Shown here: positions 6,563-14,339 of the stretch, piece after piece | Layout of the letters: every line of letters starts with the position of its first letter | How positions within the stretch are numbered: position 1 is the first letter of the stretch | DNA from: Pseudomonadota bacterium | Lineage (GTDB): Bacteria > Pseudomonadota > Gammaproteobacteria > UBA6186 > Azoamicaceae | Reading direction: 5' to 3' | DNA: 16,354 nucleotides | Assembly (NCBI GenBank): GCA_021848375.1 | Contig: JAJZUR010000021.1 | Location: forward strand, 1-16,354 | Notes under the pieces: generated by a model | The model's database searches: none | What the model saw: the letters and a program-made list of their open reading frames with translations, nothing else | Told to the model about the DNA's origin: nothing | Translations under genes and position numbers: made by a program

Positions 6563-7302
6563 CCACCTATTTTATTTCCGATCTGCATCTCTCAGCCAAT
6601 CGGCCCGAACTCACGCAACTGTTTCTTAAATTCTTAGCAGACGATCTTAAAAATGCAGATGCGTTGTATATTTTAGGAGACCTATTTGAAATGTGGATCG
6701 GAGATGACAATACTGATCCCCACAACCAACAAGTCATGGATGCTTTAGCTCATTGCAGCCAAAGCGGTATTCCGCTCTACTTTATGCATGGCAATCGAGA
6801 TTTCTTAATCGGTAATACGTTCGCCCAAAAAACACAGTGCGTTTTACTAAAAGATCCTTCGGTTGTGCTGATCCAAAATGAACCCGTTTTATTAACGCAC
6901 GGCGATTTACTCTGCACATTAGACACACGCTATCAACGCTTTAGACGCTTTGTACGTCAACCTTGGGTGCAAGTGTTATTTTTAAAATTGCCGCTATCCT
7001 GGCGGCAAAAGATTGCAAAACGTTTGCGTCAGCATTCTTCCAGGCCAAAAATGCTAGGGGGAGCTGAAACCATAAAAAAGACAGAACCAAGACACTGGGA
7101 TGTTGCCTTAAATACGGTTTTTGAGTTTCTGCGCACCCATCAAACCACTACCCTTATCCATGGCCATACCCATAAACCTAAAATCCATGAGTTTTTATTA
7201 GATAATCATCCAGCCAAACGAATTGTGCTAGGAGATTGGGGAAAAACGGGATCAGTGTTGTGCTTTTCCACTAACGAAATTGCTTTAAAACAGGTCATAT
7301 GA
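6559..7302 (+). CDS. lpxH: UDP-2,3-diacylglucosamine pyrophosphatase LpxH
   Basis: Hydrolyses UDP-2,3-diacylglucosamine to lipid X and UMP, the fourth step of lipid A synthesis, as a peripheral enzyme on the inner face of the cytoplasmic membrane. All metal-binding residues of the calcineurin-like fold are present at E. coli numbering up to the insertion: Asp8 and His10 (SDLHLS), Asp41 (LGDLFEMW), Asn79 (HGNRDF) and His114 (THGDLL). The last site is HGHTH at 201-205. At 247 residues it is slightly longer than E. coli LpxH (240). Both ends overlap neighbours by 4 bases (ATGA), so this is the middle of a tight operon. Presence of LpxH implies an outer membrane with lipid A. Confidence 0.96.
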   Translation: MTTYFISDLHLSANRPELTQLFLKFLADDLKNADALYILGDLFEMWIGDDNTDPHNQQVMDALAHCSQSGIPLYFMHGNRDFLIGNTFAQKTQCVLLKDPSVVLIQNEPVLLTHGDLLCTLDTRYQRFRRFVRQPWVQVLFLKLPLSWRQKIAKRLRQHSSRPKMLGGAETIKKTEPRHWDVALNTVFEFLRTHQTTTLIHGHTHKPKIHEFLLDNHPAKRIVLGDWGKTGSVLCFSTNEIALKQVI

Positions 7303-8027
7303 AATTTACTCACCCACGAGAGCACATTTTGCAACGCCGCTGGTTGTGGACGACACACCTCGTATGCTTCACTGCATTACTTCTATGGTTTGCCCCACTC
7401 ACTCACCCTATTTGCCAACGGTTAGATGCTTTCACTTTCTACCTCTTAAATGGCAGCCTTGTTGATCATCCCCTCTGGCAACAATTTTGGGGAATATTAA
7501 ATCATCGCCGCGAAGTTAGCTTAAATTTAGTGATGGCTGCGCTTTTTAATCTCTGGGCTATTCTTGCGACACGTGACAAAGCATTACGTAAAACCCGAAT
7601 CAAACAGATCCTCTACTTTTGGATCTGCTTTCAGATCGGTTTTACCCTTCAATACCATTTCTTTAACACCTTTTTAGAAGTTGCGCGCGACTCACCTTCT
7701 CTCACGCTGCATCCGGTTACTAAACTTTCTGTTATTTTACAAAATACAAATATAAAAGATGCCTCTTATCATTCTTTCCCAAGCGGGCACGCGTTTTCTA
7801 TGGTATATTGGGCTGCCTTCACAACCTTCTGCGCGCCACGCAGAATTGCATGGGTTGGCGTTACATTAGCTTTTATTTTATGTTTAGCCCGTTTATTCAG
7901 CGGGGCACATTGGCTAAGTGATACGCTCTTTTCTGGACTGCTGGCGCTGATTTGGTTAAGTTGGACAATTTCTACCCCAATTTATCGCGCAATTATTAAC
8001 CATCGGAATTTACTGCCAAACACTTAG
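7299..8027 (+). CDS. PAP2-family membrane phosphatase
   Basis: Integral membrane acid phosphatase of the PAP2 superfamily, 242 residues, with about five to six hydrophobic segments (for example about 18-34, 75-91, 104-118, 165-177, 184-197 and 211-224). Motif 2 is SFPSGH at 159-164; motif 3 is R198-x5-H204-x3-D208 in ARLFSGAHWLSD. Motif 1 is a variant, ARDSP at 129-133, with Asp where the KxxxxxxRP consensus has Pro. The active site normally faces the periplasm. Candidate substrates are undecaprenyl diphosphate, phosphatidylglycerophosphate, or lipid A phosphate. Coupling to lpxH by a 4-base overlap makes an envelope-lipid role attractive but does not settle it. The 3' end overlaps the end of pepN by 32 bases on the opposite strand. 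Confidence 0.88.
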   Translation: MKFTHPREHILQRRWLWTTHLVCFTALLLWFAPLTHPICQRLDAFTFYLLNGSLVDHPLWQQFWGILNHRREVSLNLVMAALFNLWAILATRDKALRKTRIKQILYFWICFQIGFTLQYHFFNTFLEVARDSPSLTLHPVTKLSVILQNTNIKDASYHSFPSGHAFSMVYWAAFTTFCAPRRIAWVGVTLAFILCLARLFSGAHWLSDTLFSGLLALIWLSWTISTPIYRAIINHRNLLPNT

Positions 8028-10617
8028 AAACGATTTCAAATACGTCTTTAGACAGTTTAGGCTGTTCTAATAAGCGTTTTAATTGTAACTTCATCTTCTC
8101 TTGCCGCGCGCTGTCAAAGCGCGTCCAGCTGGAAAATCCACGTACCATTCTAGAGGCAACTTGGGGATTTAAGGGATCTAATTGTAACACTGCATCCGAT
8201 AAAAATTCATAACCCGCACCCGTTTGATCATGAAATCGAATTAAGTTGCCAGTGGTAAAAGCGCCAATCAAAGAATAAACTTTATTGGGATTGGTAATTT
8301 CAAAAGCTGGATGTTTCATTAATCGTTTTACATTTTCTAAGGTATTCGGTAACTCTGAGCCCGCCTGCACCCTAAACCATTTATCCATCACTAAGGCATC
8401 ATGCTGCCAATGGGCATAAAATTCTGCCAATACTCTTTCGCGCTCTTCTCCTGCCCAATTAGAAAGCGCACCCATGACTGCCAATGCATCGGTCATATTA
8501 TTTGCGGTCTTCCATTGTTTAAGGCATAAGTCTATTCCAACCGTTGGATCTCCTATCACGAGATATGCCAAACATAAATTTTTGAGCGATCGCGCAGCAA
8601 CAAATTCTGGCTTATATTGATAACGCCCCGAGAGTGTATGTTTATCGTAATTTTCCAATAATTCTTTTTGCAAACCTTTACTCAATGCTTGTTTTAAAAA
8701 CGTCCGAACTACAAATAATGCGTCTATCTCAGCTGGTTTTTTGAGTTCAACCAAGTAATTTAACGAGGGTAAGCTTAATATTTCAGCTTTTAATGCGGCA
8801 TTCACACCTTTATCTTGCAAAATAGCGCGATGGGCTTCAAGCCAAAATCCCGGTAATTCTAACGAACGTTTTCCTTGATAGGCTTCAACCAAACGCCAAA
8901 TCAGACGTTCGGTTAATTTTTGCCCTGCATCCCATCGATTAAAATCGTCTGAGTCATGCGCTAATAAAAAGGCCAAATCTTCATCCCGAGTTTCTAGATG
9001 GACTTTAACCGGTGCGGAAAAAGATCGAAAAACGGATAAGACTGGCTTTTCCGGAATCTTATTAAAACTAAACGTCTCTTCTGCTGTTTTTAGAACCAAC
9101 ACCTCTGTTTTTTCCAAGAGGTCTTTCCCGACCTTATTTAATAATCCCATCGCAACCGGGATCACCATGGGTTGTTTATTCGGTTGATTCGGGGTTGGCG
9201 GACAAAATTGTTTTAGGGTCAATTGATAAGTTTTCGTATTGACATCATAGGTTTCTTGCACAGTGACTTCTGGAGTACCCGCCTGGCTATACCATAACCG
9301 AAATTGGCTTAAATCCATCTTAGAAGCCGCTTCCATAGCTGCCACAAAATCATCGGTCGTCACGGCTTGTCCATCGTGCCGCTCAAAATAGAGATCCATC
9401 CCACGTCTAAAGTTTTCCTTACCCAAGAGCATTTGGATCATTCTGATGACTTCAGCGCCCTTTTCATAAACGGTCGCCGTATAAAAATTATTGATCTGCA
9501 TATACGATTCTGGTCTGACAGGGTGCGCCATGGGCCCAGAATCCTCTGGAAATTGACTATTGCGCAAAGCGCGGACATTTTCAATTAAGCTCACGGGAGA
9601 TTTGGAAATATCTTTTGAAAAATGATGTTCCCGAAAAACCGTTAAGCCTTCTTTTAAACTGAGTTGAAACCAATCACGACATGTAACTCGATTGCCTGAC
9701 CAATTATGAAAATATTCATGACCGACTACCACATCAATATGTTGATAATCAAAATCCGTTGCCGTTTCAGGACGCGCTAAAATATATTTTGCGTTAAAAA
9801 TATTTAAACCTTTATTTTCCATGGCGCCCATATTAAAATCACTAACGGCAACGATCATATAGATATCCAAATCATACTCACGTCCATAGGTTTCTTCATC
9901 CCATTGCATGGCTTTTTTTAAGGCCTCCATGGCCTGTTCACATTTGTCTTGATTTTCTCGTTCGACAAAAATCTTTAATGTCACTATTCGATTTGATTTC
10001 GTCACAAAATAATCTTCAAGAGAAACCAGATCGCCTGCCACGAGTGCGAATAAATAACACGGTTTTAAAAATGGATCTTCCCATTTTGCCCAATGCCGCT
10101 CACTATCTTGGCTGCCTTTTGCTACACAATTTCCGTTCGATAATAACACGGGATAACGACGCTTATCGGCAATAATTGTCGTTGTAAACTTAGCCATTAC
10201 ATCTGGCCTATCAGGATAAAACGTTATGCAGCGAAATCCTTGTGCTTCACATTGCGTACAAAACATTCTCTTTGATCGAAACAAGCCTTCTAAGGCCGTG
10301 TTTTTTTCCGGATGAATTTCAGTTTTTATTTCTAATAAAAACTGTTCAGGAATATTGGGGATGGTTAAAGTTTCACTATCCAATTGGTATTCAGTAGAAG
10401 ATAACAATCTTTCACCCAATTTTACAGAAAGGAGCTTTTGTTTTTCCCCTTGTAATACCAACGGAAAAGTGCCTGAAATATTTCGATTGCGATGACCGTG
10501 CATCGTCGATTGCACTAGTGTTTTGTCTTCATATAAATCAAAAACCAAATCAATGGTATCGATTAAATAATGAGGTTCTTGGTAATCTTTTAAATAAATG
10601 GTCTTAGGTTCACTCAT
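7996..10617 (-). CDS. pepN: aminopeptidase N (M1 family, PepN type)
   Basis: Zinc metallopeptidase that removes N-terminal residues from peptides in the cytoplasm; 873 residues against 870 in E. coli PepN. The substrate-binding GAMEN motif is at 264-268. The zinc motif HEYFH is at 300-304, with the third ligand Glu323, 19 residues after the last zinc His (in LSLKEG). Each lies 3 residues later than in E. coli, showing near-colinear alignment. Four-domain length is complete and no signal peptide is present. The start follows a modest ribosome-binding site (AGGGAAAA, 10630-10623 on the - strand). It begins 15 bases after the pilX stop codon, so it is probably transcribed with pilVWX. No terminator is seen at its end, which runs into the PAP2 gene from the other side. 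Confidence 0.97.
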   Translation of the reverse strand: MSEPKTIYLKDYQEPHYLIDTIDLVFDLYEDKTLVQSTMHGHRNRNISGTFPLVLQGEKQKLLSVKLGERLLSSTEYQLDSETLTIPNIPEQFLLEIKTEIHPEKNTALEGLFRSKRMFCTQCEAQGFRCITFYPDRPDVMAKFTTTIIADKRRYPVLLSNGNCVAKGSQDSERHWAKWEDPFLKPCYLFALVAGDLVSLEDYFVTKSNRIVTLKIFVERENQDKCEQAMEALKKAMQWDEETYGREYDLDIYMIVAVSDFNMGAMENKGLNIFNAKYILARPETATDFDYQHIDVVVGHEYFHNWSGNRVTCRDWFQLSLKEGLTVFREHHFSKDISKSPVSLIENVRALRNSQFPEDSGPMAHPVRPESYMQINNFYTATVYEKGAEVIRMIQMLLGKENFRRGMDLYFERHDGQAVTTDDFVAAMEAASKMDLSQFRLWYSQAGTPEVTVQETYDVNTKTYQLTLKQFCPPTPNQPNKQPMVIPVAMGLLNKVGKDLLEKTEVLVLKTAEETFSFNKIPEKPVLSVFRSFSAPVKVHLETRDEDLAFLLAHDSDDFNRWDAGQKLTERLIWRLVEAYQGKRSLELPGFWLEAHRAILQDKGVNAALKAEILSLPSLNYLVELKKPAEIDALFVVRTFLKQALSKGLQKELLENYDKHTLSGRYQYKPEFVAARSLKNLCLAYLVIGDPTVGIDLCLKQWKTANNMTDALAVMGALSNWAGEERERVLAEFYAHWQHDALVMDKWFRVQAGSELPNTLENVKRLMKHPAFEITNPNKVYSLIGAFTTGNLIRFHDQTGAGYEFLSDAVLQLDPLNPQVASRMVRGFSSWTRFDSARQEKMKLQLKRLLEQPKLSKDVFEIVSKCLAVNSDG

Positions 10618-10632
10618 TTCTATTTTCCCTAT

Positions 10633-11520
10633 TTAATTCATTCCGCACACAAAATATTGTGACTGCCCATTGAGTTTGAGATAAACACGGCTCATATCAT
10701 AATTATTCGTCCAGGCACCATACGTATTGACACACCCCGACTCATAAGTATAGGCCATCACGCGCACATAACCAGCGCAATTCAGTTGACATTCCCCATA
10801 ATAATTATAACCTTGTGGGCAAGTAGTACTGGATGTACCAGCCACTGCAACAAAACTTTGCGTGGTTGATTTCGCCATATTTAATGTCAACAAAATATTG
10901 CCCTGTTCAGACTGACCATACACTGAATACGTCGTAGAGCTACCAATATTCTGACTATTTAATGGCATCGGAAAGGTAGTATCAGAAAATGCAACACTAT
11001 TACTGGTAATACCAGTGCCTCTGCCAATAATTCTAAATAAGTTATTCCCCGATGCTGCATCACAGCCTAAATCAATGATTAAAGCAGAGGGCTGCGCAAT
11101 ACTTTCTTGATTTGGGAGATAATAGGTTTCTCCATTCGTCGTCCACCATGCATTATTTTGTGCAGTAGGATCGATATTGGTAAATACAGAGTTTTGGTAC
11201 ACGCAAGGGTAATAGATGTAACAAAGTCTTGATTGCCCACACGCGTATGATTTACTGGGACAGGTGCACCCTAAAGCAGTGCATTCTGTCATTCCAATTC
11301 CCCAGTTGGTGGTAATCTCTTGTTTTGCCATGCTCACGGCGTATTCCGCAGCTTCTTTGGCAATGATCTGATCTTGGGTATTGTGCGCCAGATTTTTTTC
11401 TGAAACGGTTGTTGATAAGATGGTTATACTTAATCCAGCAACGACCACCAATATCATCAAGCTGATGATAAGAATCATGCCATGTTGAAATTTTTTAGGA
11501 TGTTTACGCGCTTGTTGCAT
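10633..11520 (-). CDS. pilX: PilX-like minor type IV pilin, cysteine-rich
   Basis: 295 residues. The N-terminus is a prepilin-like leader ending in HG, then a hydrophobic helix (MILIISLMILVVVAGLSITIL, about residues 15-35) and an amphipathic segment with EAAEYAVSMAKQE, as in the PilX N-terminal domain. As is usual for PilX, the +5 Glu of major pilins is absent. In type IV pili this protein joins PilV, PilW and a PilE/FimU-like protein in the priming tip complex. It is longer than typical PilX (around 170-200 residues), and its extra-membrane part has 12 cysteines in two clusters (about 79-108 and 235-262) plus one near the C-terminus, suggesting disulfide-stabilised domains. Ribosome-binding site GGAGGA at 11536-11531. 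It starts 4 bases after pilW ends and precedes pepN, not pilY1. Confidence 0.82.
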   Translation of the reverse strand: MQQARKHPKKFQHGMILIISLMILVVVAGLSITILSTTVSEKNLAHNTQDQIIAKEAAEYAVSMAKQEITTNWGIGMTECTALGCTCPSKSYACGQSRLCYIYYPCVYQNSVFTNIDPTAQNNAWWTTNGETYYLPNQESIAQPSALIIDLGCDAASGNNLFRIIGRGTGITSNSVAFSDTTFPMPLNSQNIGSSTTYSVYGQSEQGNILLTLNMAKSTTQSFVAVAGTSSTTCPQGYNYYGECQLNCAGYVRVMAYTYESGCVNTYGAWTNNYDMSRVYLKLNGQSQYFVCGMN

Positions 11521-11524
11521 CTGG

Positions 11525-12898
11525 TTAACATCCTCCGCTCATTCTTGCCGTTTCACAGGCGGACATAGAGGTATAGGTTCCACAGGATGTTTGATCATTG
11601 GTTGTCCAAGTGGTCGCAAATGGGATCCCGCCCGATCGCATATAATAAGTACCTCCAACATTAACACAGTGTAATTGATATACCGGCAATGAATACGCAT
11701 TTAAAAAAATGGTTGTCGTAAATGCTTGGCGAATATATCTATCGGTTGCCGCATAGGTAATCGCGGTTCCGTTATTTCCTTCCATCAAGGTTAAATTATA
11801 GGCCTGATTCGTCAATAAAACTTGATTCTGAGTTCGCGCTGAAAAGGCCACCCGAACCGCGGATATTCGATACTGATAAAGATTTTCGGTATTATATGTT
11901 ATGTAGCGACTGACCGTCGGAACACTATAAGTGCCTACAGAACTCGTTGTAACCGACGATAAAAGATCACTCTCACCCACTAATACATTCATGACTTCAA
12001 TATTGGGAACAACATTATAGGTGGTATTGGCAATTGAATCATATGCTTTTAAGGTTGTCGTCGCACTATCAACATAAATGGTATAAGAGTTTAAAGCGGA
12101 TGGCGGCTGGTATGTAGAAACCGGAATAGTCGCTCCTGAAAAAGTGGTGGTCGTATTTGGTCCTGGATTTGAAAAATAAACCGTTAATATGTCGCCACTT
12201 GCAGTAATTCCGGAAGGTACACCAGCACAACTTGATCCTACACATAGGTATTGTATATTCTTTTGATAGACAGCCATGCTAAAACCTCCGCAATTGTAAT
12301 ACGGCGTAGAACAAGGTTGTATTCCCCGGTTACGACAATTAGTTGTCGTTGACATACAACACCCCGCACCATTAATGGAAGTCGCAAGACTTAAGTCGGA
12401 TTTATTAAAACCACCCACAGGGGGCGCAACACACGTACTGCAATTGATTAAACCAAAAAATTGGGTCGTGCCATAGGAAGATAACATAGCCGATTCACAA
12501 GTAGCCGGGGTACTGCCAGAGGCTTGTACCGTCACGCTAAATTGGGATGTTGTGTTAAAATCGCCAATGTAACTCCATTGCGCGAATACCGCTGCTCCGC
12601 CCGCTATCGTTTGAAAAGGCAGGGCCTGTCGTTGCGTTGCAGGCAATGGCACTGGCTGCGTAATGCCATATCCTGCCATTTGTATGTTTTGCCGTAAAAA
12701 AGCCAACGCTTCGCGCGCATTATCATACAGCCCGGTCATATTTTGCGTGTATAAATAATTAACCGTTGATAAAGAAGATAATTGCGACACCATCAGTAAC
12801 AAAAAAGCGCTGATTAACAACCCAATCATTAACGATACTAACGTAAATCCTCGATGTTTTTGAAATGATAGCGGCATCATTGCACAGATTATCCTCAT
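11525..12898 (-). CDS. pilW: PilW-like minor type IV pilin, cysteine-rich, Ser at +5
   Basis: 457 residues. The prepilin cleavage region KHRG|FTLVSLMIGLL is clear, followed by a long hydrophobic helix and the PilW-type stretch NAREALAFLRQNIQMAGYG. Unlike nearly all pilins, position +5 of the mature protein is Ser instead of Glu (codon TCG). The mature part is long and holds 14 cysteines, densest at about residues 150-215 (including GCCM and NCRNRGIQPC) and at the extreme C-terminus (SACETARMSGGC). PilW normally bridges PilX and PilV at the pilus tip. The start overlaps the pilV stop by 4 bases (ATGA); internal ATGs at codons 7 and 8 would shorten the leader from 17 to about 10 residues and are possible alternatives. 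Confidence 0.85.
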   Translation of the reverse strand: MRIICAMMPLSFQKHRGFTLVSLMIGLLISAFLLLMVSQLSSLSTVNYLYTQNMTGLYDNAREALAFLRQNIQMAGYGITQPVPLPATQRQALPFQTIAGGAAVFAQWSYIGDFNTTSQFSVTVQASGSTPATCESAMLSSYGTTQFFGLINCSTCVAPPVGGFNKSDLSLATSINGAGCCMSTTTNCRNRGIQPCSTPYYNCGGFSMAVYQKNIQYLCVGSSCAGVPSGITASGDILTVYFSNPGPNTTTTFSGATIPVSTYQPPSALNSYTIYVDSATTTLKAYDSIANTTYNVVPNIEVMNVLVGESDLLSSVTTSSVGTYSVPTVSRYITYNTENLYQYRISAVRVAFSARTQNQVLLTNQAYNLTLMEGNNGTAITYAATDRYIRQAFTTTIFLNAYSLPVYQLHCVNVGGTYYMRSGGIPFATTWTTNDQTSCGTYTSMSACETARMSGGC

Positions 12899-13440
12899 CG
12901 CTGTAAAGGTGGCGTCACCGTTGTAATCACATATTGATCTTGTGTACCTGCATTACGATTCGCAAAGCTCTTCCAAAAAATTTTAATGGTAAATTGCAAT
13001 GGATAGGGCGTTGTTCCGGGAGGTGAACAGGTTTGAAGCGTGCTACCTGGTGTTGAATCTAAACAAACACTGGCAATCGGACTGGCCCACGCGGGAAAAG
13101 CAGCTGTAATGCGCTGATTCCAATCCCATAAATCATGCTTTGCCATCTGGTTTCCGGTACAAATTGCCCCGCCGGTGCTCAAACAATTAACGTTGTAAGT
13201 GGCAGGTCCCGTTTGATAACCACTCGTTAACCCTTGCCACGTCTCTCCTGCATTTGCTTGCATGCGAGCCACCATATCCTGCACAAACATAGCAGCAAGG
13301 GTTCGAAGGGCGCTATCTTCTGCATTTTGAATGGCCACAATTTGGGCTCGGGTAAAACCTAAAGCGCCGATAGAAATAACGGCTAAGGCAATTAAAACTT
13401 CAATCAGACTAAATCCTTGTGCGCGTGTTTTAACTTCCAT
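12895..13440 (-). CDS. pilV: PilV-like minor type IV pilin
   Basis: 181 residues, the usual PilV size. A short leader ends in AQG|FSLIEVLIALAVISIGALG: a canonical prepilin peptidase site with Phe+1 and Glu+5. It is followed by the PilV-type RAQIVAIQNAEDSALRTLAAMFVQDMVARMQAN helix (split here only for reference). Four cysteines are present in the globular part. It would be processed by PilD and assembled in the priming complex for the pilus. First gene of the pilV-pilW-pilX run, with AAAGG as ribosome-binding site before the ATG. A perfect -35 hexamer TTGACA lies upstream (13473-13468, - strand), but no properly spaced -10 was found, so the promoter may be further upstream or of another class. 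Confidence 0.9.
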   Translation of the reverse strand: MEVKTRAQGFSLIEVLIALAVISIGALGFTRAQIVAIQNAEDSALRTLAAMFVQDMVARMQANAGETWQGLTSGYQTGPATYNVNCLSTGGAICTGNQMAKHDLWDWNQRITAAFPAWASPIASVCLDSTPGSTLQTCSPPGTTPYPLQFTIKIFWKSFANRNAGTQDQYVITTVTPPLQR

Positions 13441-13508
13441 GACTGGCCTTTCACATAAAACTTAAATTGTCAACCAACTAACATCAATCTGCGCTCATAT
13501 CCTAAACG
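13441..13508 (-). promoter_or_regulatory. gap upstream of pilV, possible promoter region
   Basis: 68 bp between the DUF2797 stop and the pilV start, the only sizeable gap in the - strand run from the right edge to pepN. It holds TTGACA at 13473-13468 but no convincing -10 at 16-18 bp, and no sigma54-type GG-N10-GC pattern was obvious. No terminator hairpin is visible either. Confidence 0.3.
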
Positions 13509-14333
13509 CTAACCTGAAAATTCTACCTGATAACCACCCACATTACGAATATTTAAAACCCCAATATCCATGATGAAATACTGTCCCTTGATGCCGAGTA
13601 AGGTGCCTTGTATTTCAGGGGTTTTTTCGACATTAAGAGATTTTACTTTGTTTGGATATTGTAAAACCGGAAACTGAAGTTGCTTCACCTTGGTTGCGAG
13701 AAGTACTTCCGGCAGCCGCGATTTTTCTTTGGGATCTTCGATCTGCAATGCATCCCTTAGTTCATCTAATAGCTGATCACGTTGATGAATCAGATCAACG
13801 CATTCACCTTCACTGCTCAACATCTTTCGCCAATCGGTTTTATCCTGAACGCTTCGTTTTAAGGCAACCTCCAACAAGCCAGAATGATAACGGTTCTGCA
13901 CTCTAAAGAGGGGGATCGCTTGCACAGCCCCTTGATCTATCCAGCGGGTTGGGATCTGTGTTTCACGCGCAATGCCAACTTTTAAACCTGAGGTATTGGC
14001 AAGATAAACAATGTGTGGAATAAAGCAATGCTGTAATCCCCATTCAGGCTCACGACAAGTGCCTAAATGATAGTGACAGGTTTCTGGTTTTAAAATACAA
14101 AAATCGCAACGCGCCAAGGTTTGTGCGCACGGAAAACAATACCCTTGGTGATAGCTTTTTTTAATGACTTTATTGCAATGAATGCAATTGATTTGTAAAA
14201 ACTTTAATTGTATCGTTTTTCCTAAAAAATTATTTAAAGGAAGATCGATCTCGCCTATCGGGAGACTATATTGAACGAACTCTTGTACCTCACTCTTTAA
14301 CTTTCGAAGATTTCCTGTCATTAAGACTTGCAT
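13509..14333 (-). CDS. DUF2797 zinc-ribbon protein
   Basis: 274 residues, matching the length and pattern I know for DUF2797 proteins, whose function is not established. Cysteine pairs C50-x2-C53, C66-x2-C69 and C76-x2-C79, plus C86, C93 and C103, look like one or two zinc ribbons. After them comes IVYLANTSGLKVGIAR (108-123) followed by TRWIDQGA (129-136). This resembles the fold signature of GIY-YIG nucleases (Y…LKVG…R), though the second Tyr of a standard motif is not present in canonical spacing. A nucleic-acid role is therefore possible but unproven. It begins 6 bases after the AmpG-like stop codon and is likely in the same operon. Confidence 0.82.
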   Translation of the reverse strand: MQVLMTGNLRKLKSEVQEFVQYSLPIGEIDLPLNNFLGKTIQLKFLQINCIHCNKVIKKSYHQGYCFPCAQTLARCDFCILKPETCHYHLGTCREPEWGLQHCFIPHIVYLANTSGLKVGIARETQIPTRWIDQGAVQAIPLFRVQNRYHSGLLEVALKRSVQDKTDWRKMLSSEGECVDLIHQRDQLLDELRDALQIEDPKEKSRLPEVLLATKVKQLQFPVLQYPNKVKSLNVEKTPEIQGTLLGIKGQYFIMDIGVLNIRNVGGYQVEFSG

Positions 14334-14339
14334 AAAAGA

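Noticed and set aside
13468..13473. Perfect TTGACA hexamer before pilV as a full promoter
   Set aside because: No -10 hexamer at 15-19 bp spacing; a lone -35 match is not enough to call a promoter with confidence.
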